A stretch of 64,000 bases of DNA, taken from contig NC_008268.1 of the NCBI RefSeq assembly GCF_000014565.1, positions 5,894,501 to 5,958,500 on the forward strand. Reading direction: 5' to 3'. Source of the stretch: Rhodococcus jostii RHA1 (lineage in GTDB: Bacteria; Actinomycetota; Actinomycetes; Mycobacteriales; Mycobacteriaceae). The translations under genes and the position numbers were made by a program. This document shows positions 45,921 to 54,265 of this stretch, in pieces. Position 1 is the first letter of the stretch; each line of letters begins with the position of its first letter. The notes below the pieces were generated by a model that saw nothing but the letters and a program-made list of their open reading frames with translations, had not been told where the DNA came from and searched no databases.

Positions 45921-45958
45921 TGAGTGGCGAAGTGTGCCGAGGCACGCCTCGCCACTCA
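45921..45958 (+). terminator. Long hairpin after pyrE (TGAGTGGC family)
   Basis: TGAGTGGCGAAGTGTGCC (45921-45938) pairs with GGCACGCCTCGCCACTCA (45941-45958) with one mismatch and one G-U. Between convergent pyrE and the MFS gene, so it may serve both. Confidence 0.7.
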
Positions 45959-45968
45959 CGTGGGGTGG

Positions 45969-47237
45969 TCAGTCGGCGTCGGCGACCGTGACGGCCAGTG
46001 CTTCCTCGACGCTGTGCGGTTCGGGATCGTGCTCGTCGACGTGGGCGAGGACCTTGCGTCCGGTCGCGAGCACGATGATCGCGGCGGCGGTGCACACGGC
46101 GCCGACCCAGAACGGCATGTGGATGTTGCTCTCACCGAGCTTGCCCGCGACCCACGGTGCGGCCGCGCCGCCGACGAAGCGGACGAAGCTGTACGCCGCG
46201 GACGCCGTCGACCGCTCGACGGGTGCGGAGATCATGACGGTCTCGGTGATGAGCGTGTTGTTGACACCGAGGAAGAGCCCGGCGAGCACGACACCGACGA
46301 CGAGCACGGTCTTGTTGTCGGTGAATGCGGCCATCATGGCGAGGTCGAGGGCGAACAGCGCGAGGGCCAGCATCATCATCGGCAGCGTGCCGAAGCGCCG
46401 CTGCAGCCGCGGGGCGAGGAACACCGACGCGACGGCCAGCGCCAGGCCCCACCCGAAGAAGATGAATCCGATCGAGTATGTGCCCATGTCGAGGGGGAAC
46501 GGTGTGTACGCGAGCAGTGTGAAGAAGCCGTAGTTGTAGAGCAGTGCGGTGATCGCGACGGTGAGCAGGCCGCGGTGGCGCAGGGCGAGGAACGGCGCGG
46601 CGATCGACGTGCGGTGTTCCGGTTTGGGCGCGGACGGCAGCATCACGACGATGAGGATGAACGCGACGGCCATCAGGGCTGCGACGCCGAAGAACGGTGC
46701 GCGCCAGCTGATGTTGCCGAGGACACCACCGACCAGCGGGCCGACGGCGATGCCGATGCCCAGCGCGGCCTCGTAGAGGATGATGGCCCGGGCGACGCCG
46801 CCGCTGGCCGCGCCGACGATGGCGGCGAGCGCGGTGGCGATGAACAGGGCGTTGCCCAGTCCCCAGCCGGCGCGGAAGCCGACGATCTGCCCGATGGTGC
46901 CGGAGCTGCCTGCCAGCGCCGCGAACACGACGATGACGGCGAGTCCGGTGAGGAGGGTCTTCTTGGCGCCGATCCGGCTCGACACGACGCCGGTGATGAG
47001 CATCGCGACACCGGTGACCAGCATGTAGCTGGTGAACAGCAGCGACACCTGGGACGGCGTGGCGTCGAGTTGTTCGCCGATCGGCTTGAGGATCGGGTCG
47101 ACGAGCCCGATGCCCATGAACGCGATGACACTGGCGAAGGCGACTGCCCACACCGACTTCGGCTGGTGGAGGAGGCTCGGTGGAGCCTCGCTGGATGTGC
47201 TGTTCGTGACGGTTGCGGTCGTGGTGCTCACGGCCAC
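45969..47237 (-). CDS. MFS drug/metabolite transporter
   Basis: 422 residues with 12 predicted transmembrane helices and the MFS loop motif GVVSSRIGAKKTLLTG between helices 2 and 3. Short polar N- and C-termini. Efflux antiporters of this size (DHA1 type) are usual next to MarR regulators. It lies 34 bp after the MarR gene on the same strand, likely one transcript with self-regulation. Substrate unknown. Confidence 0.88.
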   Translation of the reverse strand: MAVSTTTATVTNSTSSEAPPSLLHQPKSVWAVAFASVIAFMGIGLVDPILKPIGEQLDATPSQVSLLFTSYMLVTGVAMLITGVVSSRIGAKKTLLTGLAVIVVFAALAGSSGTIGQIVGFRAGWGLGNALFIATALAAIVGAASGGVARAIILYEAALGIGIAVGPLVGGVLGNISWRAPFFGVAALMAVAFILIVVMLPSAPKPEHRTSIAAPFLALRHRGLLTVAITALLYNYGFFTLLAYTPFPLDMGTYSIGFIFFGWGLALAVASVFLAPRLQRRFGTLPMMMLALALFALDLAMMAAFTDNKTVLVVGVVLAGLFLGVNNTLITETVMISAPVERSTASAAYSFVRFVGGAAAPWVAGKLGESNIHMPFWVGAVCTAAAIIVLATGRKVLAHVDEHDPEPHSVEEALAVTVADAD

Positions 47238-47271
47238 CTCCTTCGATGTACGTCGGGGTGTGGATGGGTGG

Positions 47272-47709
47272 TCAGGCGCGCGCCGACGACTTGACGATCG
47301 AGCGCAGTTCCGACTGGCCCTGTGTCAGTCGTTCGAGTTGCTCGGGTTCGAGGTCCGCGAAGTGCGGGGCGAGTGCACCCGCGATCTCGTTGCGGGCCAC
47401 GGTCAGCCATTCGCGGCCCAGGTCCGTGATGGACACCCGGACTGCCCGGGCGTCCTCCGGATCGGGTCGGCGGGCGACGTATCCGCGATCGGCCAGCTTC
47501 TGGAGGAGGGCGGTGGCGGACGGTTGCGAGCATCGGTCGATGCGGGCGAACTCGCTGATCCGAATCTCGCCCTGGTCGTCGAGCAGGGCGAGGGCACGTG
47601 TCCACGGCCGGGGGTGAGCCTCGGATCCGAAGGAGCTCGCGAGCCTGGTGAATCGGTGAGAATTCGTGACCAGGTCGACGAGCAGGCTCTGCAGCCGTGT
47701 GTCGTCCAT
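47272..47709 (-). CDS. MarR-family transcriptional regulator
   Basis: 145 residues from ATG at 47709. The slightly longer GTG start at 47718 would overlap the operator. Winged helix: ISEFARIDRCSQPSATALLQ then LADRGYVARRPDPEDARAVR, the MarR wing. Dimer helices at both ends. It presumably represses its own transcript with the MFS gene through the palindrome 12 bp upstream; the ligand is unknown. Confidence 0.9.
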   Translation of the reverse strand: MDDTRLQSLLVDLVTNSHRFTRLASSFGSEAHPRPWTRALALLDDQGEIRISEFARIDRCSQPSATALLQKLADRGYVARRPDPEDARAVRVSITDLGREWLTVARNEIAGALAPHFADLEPEQLERLTQGQSELRSIVKSSARA

Positions 47710-47720
47710 GGGAAACACAT

Positions 47721-47743
47721 TACATAGGCTAACTAACTATGTA
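47721..47743. promoter_or_regulatory. Palindromic MarR operator candidate
   Basis: TACATAG (47721-47727) and CTATGTA (47737-47743) with a 9-bp TA-rich centre containing TAACTAAC. It lies 12 bp before the marR start, where it would block the promoter. Confidence 0.65.
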
Positions 47744-47802
47744 AACCCGACGAAGTGCCGCTCGGCCCGCATCCGCCCCTCGGCGAGTGCGGGCCGCGAA
47801 GC

Positions 47803-48258
47803 TCAGGACGAGTGCTTCGCGCCCTGCTCGACCTGACGCCGCAGGGTGGCGTCGGTATGGCGGATCGCCTGCGCGACGAACGGCTCGATGATCTTGCCGA
47901 GCGCCTTACCCGCGAGTCCACCGGGCAGGTCGTAGCGGAAGTCGACCGTCAGGCGGGTCTCGGTCTCGCCGATTGCCTCGAACTGCCACCGCGACTGGGT
48001 GTACAGGCCGTCGATCGATTCGAGCTCGATCACCGAATTGCGTTCCCACTCGGTGACCTTCACCACAGAGCCGAGAGTCTTGGGGCCGACCTTCATCGCG
48101 GCGTCGTAGACCGCGCCGAGGCCCCGGTCCTGGTCGCCGATCGGATCGAACTTCGTGATCCCGAACATCCAGGACGGGACGTGGCGATAGTTGTCCACGT
48201 AGTCGAACGCGGCCGCGACCGGTGCGCCGGCGACGGCAGTGTGATGGATCTCGATCAT
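47803..48258 (-). CDS. SRPBCC-fold (START-like) polyketide-cyclase/lipid-binding protein
   Basis: 151 residues from the ATG at 48258, whose ATGA overlaps the stop of the monooxygenase gene. SRPBCC pattern: EIHHTAVAGAPVAAAFDYVD at the start, RHVPSWMFGITKFDPIG and a C-terminal long helix (LGKIIEPFVAQAIRHTDATL). It probably binds a hydrophobic ligand in its cavity, perhaps a substrate or product of the coupled Baeyer-Villiger enzyme. No catalytic residue is obvious. Confidence 0.82.
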   Translation of the reverse strand: MIEIHHTAVAGAPVAAAFDYVDNYRHVPSWMFGITKFDPIGDQDRGLGAVYDAAMKVGPKTLGSVVKVTEWERNSVIELESIDGLYTQSRWQFEAIGETETRLTVDFRYDLPGGLAGKALGKIIEPFVAQAIRHTDATLRRQVEQGAKHSS

Positions 48259-49802
48259 CGTGACTTTCCTGACGGGTGGAGGGCGGGGGACTGCTCTGTC
48301 CGGTACGGCCGGATGGCGTAGTTCTCGAGGTCGAATCGGGCGAGGCGACGGCGAAGGGACCCGGTGGACCAGGGCCACGCGGCGAAGTTCCTGCCGTCGG
48401 CGTCGAGGTAGTAGCTACTGCAACCGCCGTTGTTGAAGACGGTGGGCTCCAGACCCTTCTGCACGGCGTCGTTGAACCGGCGGAACGGCTGATCGCGCAC
48501 TTCGAGCACTTCGATGCCCTGTCGCTCCGCCGTGGTGAGTCCGTCGATCACGTAGTCGAGCTGGGTCTCGGCCAGTCCGAGAAACGAGTTGTACACCAAG
48601 ATGTTCGGGCCCAGCATGATGTACGCGTTCGGTGCGCCGGGCGTCGTGGTGGCCAGGTAGGCCTCGGGGCTCTTCGACCACTTCTCCGACAGCAGCGTTC
48701 CGTCCCGGCCGCGGATCCGGCTCGCGATCGGTGGATGGCTCACGTCGAAGCCGGTGCCGAAGATGATGACGTCGACCTCTCGGCGGGTGCCGTCGGCTCC
48801 GACGACCACGCGTCCGTCGACCTCGGCGAGGGCGTGCGGAATCAGTTCGACATTGCTCTTCGTCAGCGCCGGAAGATACGTGTTGGACAACAGGAGGCGT
48901 TTGCACCCGAGCGTGAAGTTCGGTGTCAGGGCCGCGCGAAGTGCCGGGTCCGGTACCTGCCTGGCCAGCCACCGGGTACCGATGGGGTTGAGGAGCCGGG
49001 CGGTACGTTCGCAGCGCATCACCCAAGTGAGTGTCCGCAGGATGACATCGAGGAGCCGCCGGAGCGCGCGCTGCACTGCGGGCACCCGCGCGAACGCCCA
49101 CTGGGCGATGCGGGGGAACGGAAAGTCCAGGCGCGGCACCACCCAGGCCGGGGTGCGCTGGAAGACGTACAACTCCTCGACGTCCGGCTGGATCTCGGGG
49201 ATGAACTGCACCGCGGACGCGCCGGTGCCCACGACGGCGACCCTCTTCCCGGTGAGGTCGACGTCGTGGTTCCAGCGGGCGGAGTGGAAGACGTCGCCGT
49301 CGAATCGGTCGATTCCGGGTACGGCAGGCGTGCTCGGTTCGGTGATGGGGCCCGCCGCGAAGATCACGTGCTGGGCGACGATCGTGCCGCGGCTGGTGTC
49401 GAGGATCCAGCGTCGGCGCTCGTCGGACCATGCGGCTTCGCGAACGTCGGTCTGCATCGAGATCCTGGACTGCAGACCGAACGTGTCGACGGTGTCCTCG
49501 ATGTAGGACAGCAGCTCCGGTTGCAGGGCGAAGTTGCTGCGCCACCGCGGATTGGGGTGGAAGGAGAACGAGTACACGGGGGCGGGGATGTCGACACCGC
49601 ACCCGGGGTACGTGTTCTCCCGCCACACGCCCCCGACGCGATCGGACTTCTCCAGGACGACGAAGTCCGTGATGCCGGCGCGTTCGAGCTTGACCGCGGC
49701 GGCGATCCCGGACAGTCCGGCGCCGACCACGACGACGCGCAGGTGCCGCTCGTCTCCGCCGCCGTCGGGTGCGGCGGCGTGCTGAGTGGTTGTCGCTGTC
49801 AT
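48255..49802 (-). CDS. Flavin-containing Baeyer-Villiger-type monooxygenase
   Basis: 515 residues from ATG at 49802. FAD Rossmann VVVGAGLSGIAAAVKLERAG, NADPH Rossmann VAVVGTGASAVQFIPEI, and the BVMO fingerprint FDGDVFHSARWNHD between them. GVWRENTYPGCGVDIPAPVY is also typical. It inserts oxygen into ketones to give esters or lactones using NADPH. A downstream SRPBCC gene is coupled by overlap. An imperfect inverted repeat (AGACGCAT at 49854, ATGTGTCT at 49881) in its promoter may be a regulator site. Confidence 0.9.
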   Translation of the reverse strand: MTATTTQHAAAPDGGGDERHLRVVVVGAGLSGIAAAVKLERAGITDFVVLEKSDRVGGVWRENTYPGCGVDIPAPVYSFSFHPNPRWRSNFALQPELLSYIEDTVDTFGLQSRISMQTDVREAAWSDERRRWILDTSRGTIVAQHVIFAAGPITEPSTPAVPGIDRFDGDVFHSARWNHDVDLTGKRVAVVGTGASAVQFIPEIQPDVEELYVFQRTPAWVVPRLDFPFPRIAQWAFARVPAVQRALRRLLDVILRTLTWVMRCERTARLLNPIGTRWLARQVPDPALRAALTPNFTLGCKRLLLSNTYLPALTKSNVELIPHALAEVDGRVVVGADGTRREVDVIIFGTGFDVSHPPIASRIRGRDGTLLSEKWSKSPEAYLATTTPGAPNAYIMLGPNILVYNSFLGLAETQLDYVIDGLTTAERQGIEVLEVRDQPFRRFNDAVQKGLEPTVFNNGGCSSYYLDADGRNFAAWPWSTGSLRRRLARFDLENYAIRPYRTEQSPALHPSGKSR

Positions 49803-49932
49803 GGCTTCTTCCCTGGGTGGATGCGGAACCGTCGTCACCAGTCCAGTTATCTGAGACGCATTGTCACAGTAAAATGAAGTATGTGTCTTGGCAAGTGCCG
49901 TCGGTAACCCCGGGTGGACGGGTCCTGGAAGA

Positions 49933-50430
49933 ATGTCCTCCGTGACCGAGCGCAAACCTCCCGGGGTGAGCTTCGAGAGCTGGATCGACAAGCAGATCCG
50001 GTTGGCTCAGGAGCGCGGCGACTTCGATGATCTCCCCGGCGCGGGCAAGCCGATTCCGGCGGGCGATGTCGACGACGAACTGTGGTGGGTGAAGAACTAC
50101 CTTCGCCGCGAGAATCTGCCCACCGACTCGCTGCTTCCCACTCCGCTGCAGCTGCGGAAGGAGATCGAGCGGTTGCCCGACACGATCCGCGGTCTGCCGT
50201 CCGAGCGTGCGGTGCGGGACGTGGTGGCCCAGCTCAACCTGCAGATCGTCGCCTGGTTGCGGGCGCCCTCCGGTCCGCGGATCCCGGTGAGCCCGGTCGA
50301 TGCGGACGAGATCGTCGCGACCTGGCGGCAGCAGAACCGGCCGTCGCCGAAGCCGCCGGTGACGGCGTCGCCGGAACCCGATCCGGATCCGCCCCGGACA
50401 GGCACGCGGTGGTGGCGGCGGGGACGGTGA
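49933..50430 (+). CDS. DUF1992 (DnaJC28-like) protein
   Basis: 165 residues. DUF1992 signature: SFESWIDKQIRLAQERGDFD, LPGAGKPIP, LWWVKNYLRRENLP and LRKEIERLP. C-terminus is Pro-rich with basic end (GTRWWRRGR). Conserved in bacteria and the human DnaJC28; role unknown. ATG 49933 or GTG 49942 may start. Ends 4 bp from the convergent permease gene. Confidence 0.85.
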   Translation: MSSVTERKPPGVSFESWIDKQIRLAQERGDFDDLPGAGKPIPAGDVDDELWWVKNYLRRENLPTDSLLPTPLQLRKEIERLPDTIRGLPSERAVRDVVAQLNLQIVAWLRAPSGPRIPVSPVDADEIVATWRQQNRPSPKPPVTASPEPDPDPPRTGTRWWRRGR

Positions 50431-50434
50431 CGGA

Positions 50435-51703
50435 TCACTCCTTCCGGAAATCCCCCGATTCCATCACCCGGGACACGAGCAGTCCGGCGATCAGCCCCCA
50501 GAATGCGGCCCCGATGTTGAGGAACTGCACGTTCGACACGGTCACGAGGAAGGTCACGAGAGCGCCGAGCGTGTGCCGGGAGCTGAACGCGGCGACGAAC
50601 GAACCCTGCAGCGCCCGGAGCATCGCGAGCCCGCCGAGCGTGGCGACGAACGCGACCGGGGTGGCCAGCATCAGCTGAACGAACAGCGGCGCGAACAGGC
50701 CGACGACCATGGCGAGCAGCCCGCAGACGACGGCCGCCGTGTACTGCCTGGTGCGCTGCCCCGACGCCACCAGCAGGGCGTTGGTCGGACCCGTCAGGCA
50801 CGTCGAGACGGCTCCGACAGCGGAGGTGGCGAGGGACCAGACCCCGCACAGGACGGTGCCGACGTTCATCGGCGGCTTGTGGCCGGCGGATGTCAGCACG
50901 GCCGCGCCCTGACCGTTCTGCACGACGATGACCGTGATCGCCAGCGGCACGACCAGTTCGGTGATCGCCTGCCAGGTGAACTGCGGAGCCTGGAACATCG
51001 GTGCCGCGATCCAGGGTGTACCCGAGCCGGTCGGGTGGAAGCGGCCCGTGACCGCCACCGCGGCTGCCCCGACGAGCAGTGCGCCGAGGATCGGTGGCAT
51101 CCACCGGCCGAGCGCGGCGCGCGATGCCAGGACGACGAAGACGACGACCATCGGAACGGCCACGGCCGCATCGGTTCCCACGGCACGGACCAGGTCGGTG
51201 CCGAACTTCAGGAAGACGCCGGCCACCATGGCCATGACGATCGGCATCGGGAGCATCGCCATGACCTGACGCACCCGCCCGGTCAGTCCGAGGGCGAGGA
51301 CCAGTAGCCCGGTCACCAGAAACGCGCCGAGGACCTCCGGCCACGACAGGTGGGTGAGCGAGCCGCCGACGATGATCGTGCCGGGGATCGTCCAGAAGAA
51401 CGCGAGCGGCTGACGGTACAGCCAGCTTGCGAGGGCGGTCATGATGCCGTTGAGGAAGAAGACGCCGAAGATCCACGATGCCATCTGCTGGGGCGACAGT
51501 CCGCCCGCGGAGCCGGCGGCCAGGATCACGGCCACGGGCCCCGTCGCGGAAAAGATCAGGCCGATCAGCCCGTTGGCGGCGTAGGTGGCGCCGAGGTCGC
51601 CGATCAGGCGGCGCGGGCCCGCGGGCGGCCACGGCGGTCGTTCGAAGCGAGGGGGACGCGTCTGCACGTCGTCGCTGCGAGTCGGTTCCTCGGTGGTCGT
51701 CAT
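50435..51703 (-). CDS. BenE-family permease (benzoate transporter-like)
   Basis: 422 residues, about 12 transmembrane helices. BenE-type features: FSATGPVAVILAAGSAGGLS, FWTIPGTIIVGGSLTHLSWP and NVGTVLCGVWSLATSAVGAV. N-terminal 30 residues are charged and cytoplasmic. Named members import benzoate by proton symport, but no aromatic-degradation gene is adjacent. A long inverted repeat lies 29 bp upstream of the ATG. Confidence 0.85.
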   Translation of the reverse strand: MTTTEEPTRSDDVQTRPPRFERPPWPPAGPRRLIGDLGATYAANGLIGLIFSATGPVAVILAAGSAGGLSPQQMASWIFGVFFLNGIMTALASWLYRQPLAFFWTIPGTIIVGGSLTHLSWPEVLGAFLVTGLLVLALGLTGRVRQVMAMLPMPIVMAMVAGVFLKFGTDLVRAVGTDAAVAVPMVVVFVVLASRAALGRWMPPILGALLVGAAAVAVTGRFHPTGSGTPWIAAPMFQAPQFTWQAITELVVPLAITVIVVQNGQGAAVLTSAGHKPPMNVGTVLCGVWSLATSAVGAVSTCLTGPTNALLVASGQRTRQYTAAVVCGLLAMVVGLFAPLFVQLMLATPVAFVATLGGLAMLRALQGSFVAAFSSRHTLGALVTFLVTVSNVQFLNIGAAFWGLIAGLLVSRVMESGDFRKE

Positions 51704-51731
51704 GAGGCCTTCCTGCTCGGGCGATGCTCAC

Positions 51732-51772
51732 GATGTACGCAGAGCGGTCATTCCATCCGCACTGCGTACATC
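51732..51772. promoter_or_regulatory. 11-bp inverted repeat with 19-bp spacer upstream of the benE-like gene
   Basis: GATGTACGCAG (51732-51742) and CTGCGTACATC (51762-51772), a perfect inverted repeat with 30-bp arm-to-arm spacing (about three helical turns), typical of a dimeric repressor or looping pair. It sits just upstream of the permease gene. No cognate regulator is known from the sequence; the TetR gene at 52248 is the nearest. Confidence 0.6.
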
Positions 51773-51948
51773 ACGGCTGTGGTCTGGATAATAACCACCC
51801 GCGTCCCGAAGCCCCACGCCGGGCCGCTGAACCCTGGGTGGGGCGCATTCCATCCCTGGGGTGCACGACACTCGGGCGGCATCACGACAGACTCGAAAGT
51901 GTCGACTCGACACCACCCGCACCGACGAACCATGCGAAGAAGGGCCAC

Positions 51949-52242
51949 ATGGCTGAACTCACCCGAATTCCCCGGCAGCGACGCACCGCGTCCGCGCGGC
52001 GCGCCACGGTGGCACCGCAGCGTGAACCACGTTGCGTAGTCGAACGGACGTCGACGTTCCTGGCCTACGGCCTACTCGCGTTGTTCGGCGGGCTCGGCAT
52101 CTTCGGAACGATCTGCTCGGTCGATGCCATCCCGGACGGCGCGCGGATCGCCGTCGTCCAGCCGACGCCGACGCAGTCGCACCCGCTCGATCTGCCACAT
52201 CCGGCGCCGGACACTCCCGAGCCCACCCCCGGCGGGGTCTGA
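51949..52242 (+). CDS. Small single-pass membrane protein
   Basis: 97 residues from ATG at 51949 (GAAGAAGGG before it). Basic N-terminus (RIPRQRRTASARRATV), one transmembrane helix (FLAYGLLALFGGLGIFGTIC, residues about 37-56) and a Pro/Thr-rich outside tail ending in a TPEPTPGGV-like segment. No family recognised. It stops 5 bp before the convergent TetR gene. Confidence 0.6.
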   Translation: MAELTRIPRQRRTASARRATVAPQREPRCVVERTSTFLAYGLLALFGGLGIFGTICSVDAIPDGARIAVVQPTPTQSHPLDLPHPAPDTPEPTPGGV

Positions 52243-52247
52243 GCCCG

Positions 52248-52889
52248 TCAGGACGCGACGTCGTCTCGCAGTGACGCGAGTTCGAGCAGGCGGGGCAGCA
52301 TGTCCTCCGAAGAAATCGAGGGCAGGAGCAGCGCCCACATGTCGGCCAGTCGCTCGTACAGGTCGGAACGTCCGGTCAGTGCCTCCGACACCAACTGCAT
52401 GCCGGTGAACGAACTGACCAGGAACCGGGCGAGTGCCGCGGGGTCGACGCTCGCGCGCAGTTCACCCGCCTCCCGTGCCTTGCCGGCGAGTGCGACGAGG
52501 GTGTCGGTCCAGTCGATGTAGGGATCTGTGGCCGGGCCGCGGGACGTACCGAGTTCCAGGGTGAGTCGCACCCCCGCGCGCACGATGGGTTCGGTCAGCA
52601 GCTGGCGCGCCATCTCCTTGGCGCACAACAGGATCGCCTCCATCGGTGACTGCGCCGTCGCGAGCACTCGCTGCGCTGCCAGCATCGCCATGGCGTGCTG
52701 TTCCTTGATCACGGCCCAGGCGAGTGCTTCCTTGGACTCGAAATGAAAGTACAAGGCGCCCTTCGTCACGTCGGCATAGGAGAGGATCCCGCTCAGGCTG
52801 GCACCGCCGTACCCGAGCTTCTCGAAGCTCAGTGCCGCGCCCTCGAGTACCTGATGGCGGGTGGCTGCCGCGCGCGCCTGTTTTGCCAT
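52248..52889 (-). CDS. TetR regulator of the gamma-butyrolactone receptor (ScbR/ArpA) type
   Basis: 213 residues from ATG at 52889. The HTH part is like the Streptomyces autoregulator receptors: KQARAAATRHQVLEGAALSF, GYGGASLSGILSYADVTKGA, LYFHFESKEALAWAVIKEQH. C-terminal ligand domain is all-helical. ScbR/ArpA bind gamma-butyrolactones; presence in Rhodococcus suggests a diffusible-signal or related lipid ligand, not proven. It is divergent from the YhhN gene across 103 bp, and close to the benE-like palindrome. Confidence 0.85.
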   Translation of the reverse strand: MAKQARAAATRHQVLEGAALSFEKLGYGGASLSGILSYADVTKGALYFHFESKEALAWAVIKEQHAMAMLAAQRVLATAQSPMEAILLCAKEMARQLLTEPIVRAGVRLTLELGTSRGPATDPYIDWTDTLVALAGKAREAGELRASVDPAALARFLVSSFTGMQLVSEALTGRSDLYERLADMWALLLPSISSEDMLPRLLELASLRDDVAS

Positions 52890-52992
52890 CACCTGTGCCC
52901 TCACAATCGCGGATTCTCCGTCGCGTCCACTCTCAAGTCAACCACTCTTCGGGCCGGTAACCTCGGCACGTCCGCGAGTGTGGGAGGAAGAC

Positions 52993-53721
52993 GTGAAGTC
53001 GAAGAACAACTGGAGTGTCGAGCACGCGGTGTTCGCCGGTGCGACACTGGCCACCGTCGTCGGGGCCGTCACCGGACGTGAACGGTGGCAGCAGGTCGCG
53101 AAACCACTGATCGCGCCCGCGCTCGCCGCCCGCGTGCTGCGGCGCCGCGCCGACACGGACCCCGCCGACGCCGCGCTCCTCCTCGCCGGTCTCACGGCCG
53201 CGACCGTGGGCGACGTCTTCATGATCGATCCCGACGACGACGCCCGCCTGGTGCGTGGCGCGTCCTCGTTCGCCGTCATGCAGGTCGGCTATTCCGCGTT
53301 GTTGCTGCGCCGGGGCGCCCGGCCCACCGCGCCCGCACTGCTTCCCCGGTTCGCCGGCTGGGCAGGCGCGGCGGCGCTGCTCCGCGGGCGGGCGAAGGAG
53401 GTCGCCGTGCCGCTGACCACGTACGGGTCGCTGCTCGGCACCACGTCGACCCTGTCGGCCGATCCGTCCCTCGCGCCCGGCGCGGCCGTCGTCGCGAATG
53501 TGGCCGTGCCCGGAGCCGACCGTCGCAGCTGGCTCGGCGTGGGCGGGATGCTGTTCACCGCCTCCGACGGCCTGATCGTGGTGCGGCGCTTGTTCATCCG
53601 GGGTGAGCGGGGGAGGGCTGTGGCGGAAGGCGTGATCCTCGCCAGCTACGCGGCGGCCCAGTTGCTGCTCGTCGAGGGGATGCTCACGCTCGGGCGCCGC
53701 CGGGTCACGGGCAGAGCATGA
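52993..53721 (+). CDS. YhhN/TMEM86 family membrane protein (lysoplasmalogenase-like)
   Basis: 242 residues from the GTG at 52993 after GGGAGGAAG. About seven to eight short transmembrane helices. YhhN motifs: GDVFMIDPDDDARLVRGASS (acidic pair in membrane) and GGMLFTASDGLIVVRR. Characterised relatives hydrolyse lysoplasmalogen vinyl ethers; activity here is inferred. It is divergent from the TetR gene, which may control it, and overlaps the convergent next gene by 17 bp. Confidence 0.82.
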   Translation: MKSKNNWSVEHAVFAGATLATVVGAVTGRERWQQVAKPLIAPALAARVLRRRADTDPADAALLLAGLTAATVGDVFMIDPDDDARLVRGASSFAVMQVGYSALLLRRGARPTAPALLPRFAGWAGAAALLRGRAKEVAVPLTTYGSLLGTTSTLSADPSLAPGAAVVANVAVPGADRRSWLGVGGMLFTASDGLIVVRRLFIRGERGRAVAEGVILASYAAAQLLLVEGMLTLGRRRVTGRA

Positions 53722-54151
53722 TGTGGTCCCGGTCCTTCGGATCCACGAGGATGGTGATCGTCTCGCCGGGAACGAAGCGGGTCGCGTTCTCCCGCCGCAC
53801 CTCGTAGACGACGCGTCCGGCGTAACTCTCGGAACCGGGCACGGTCAGCCGCAGATCCAATTCGGTGAGCTCGCCGTTGTCGGGAGTGCGGCTGAGCGGA
53901 GTGGCGTGCTCGATCCGCGCCCAGCCCTCGAGCCCGTGTCGTTCGAGTAGGCGGTCGGCGCGGCTGGGCCGTTCGGCCGCCATCATCCCGAACCCCAGCG
54001 CCGAACCGAAGGCGGCGACCAATCCCATGATCTGGTACGGGATGGTGGCCGGAGGGGTGTGCTCGATCAACCATCCCAGCCAGACGGCGAGGACGATGAC
54101 GTAGCCGACCGTGACGAAGCAGACCGTCCGCACGATGCGCTGATGATTCAT
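53705..54151 (-). CDS. Two-helix membrane protein with cytoplasmic/extracytoplasmic beta domain
   Basis: 148 residues from the ATG at 54151. Two helices in the first 60 residues (CFVTVGYVIVLAVWLGWLIE and IMGLVAAFGSALGFGMMAAE), then a soluble beta-rich domain (GWARIEHATPLSRTPDNGEL, then RRENATRFVPGETITILVDP). This architecture is common among actinobacterial membrane proteins with a DUF3592-like C-terminal region. Function unknown. The last 17 bp overlap the end of the YhhN gene on the other strand. Confidence 0.7.
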   Translation of the reverse strand: MNHQRIVRTVCFVTVGYVIVLAVWLGWLIEHTPPATIPYQIMGLVAAFGSALGFGMMAAERPSRADRLLERHGLEGWARIEHATPLSRTPDNGELTELDLRLTVPGSESYAGRVVYEVRRENATRFVPGETITILVDPKDRDHIMLCP

Positions 54152-54265
54152 CGATTGCCTCCACCTCCAGGTTAGCCCGTCCCGGCGTCGCCGAGGCGGC
54201 CCCACCGCCGCACTGCCGTTAGAGTGCAGTGTCGGCAGCAGGTAAGCGTGTGTGGAGGTGGCCGT

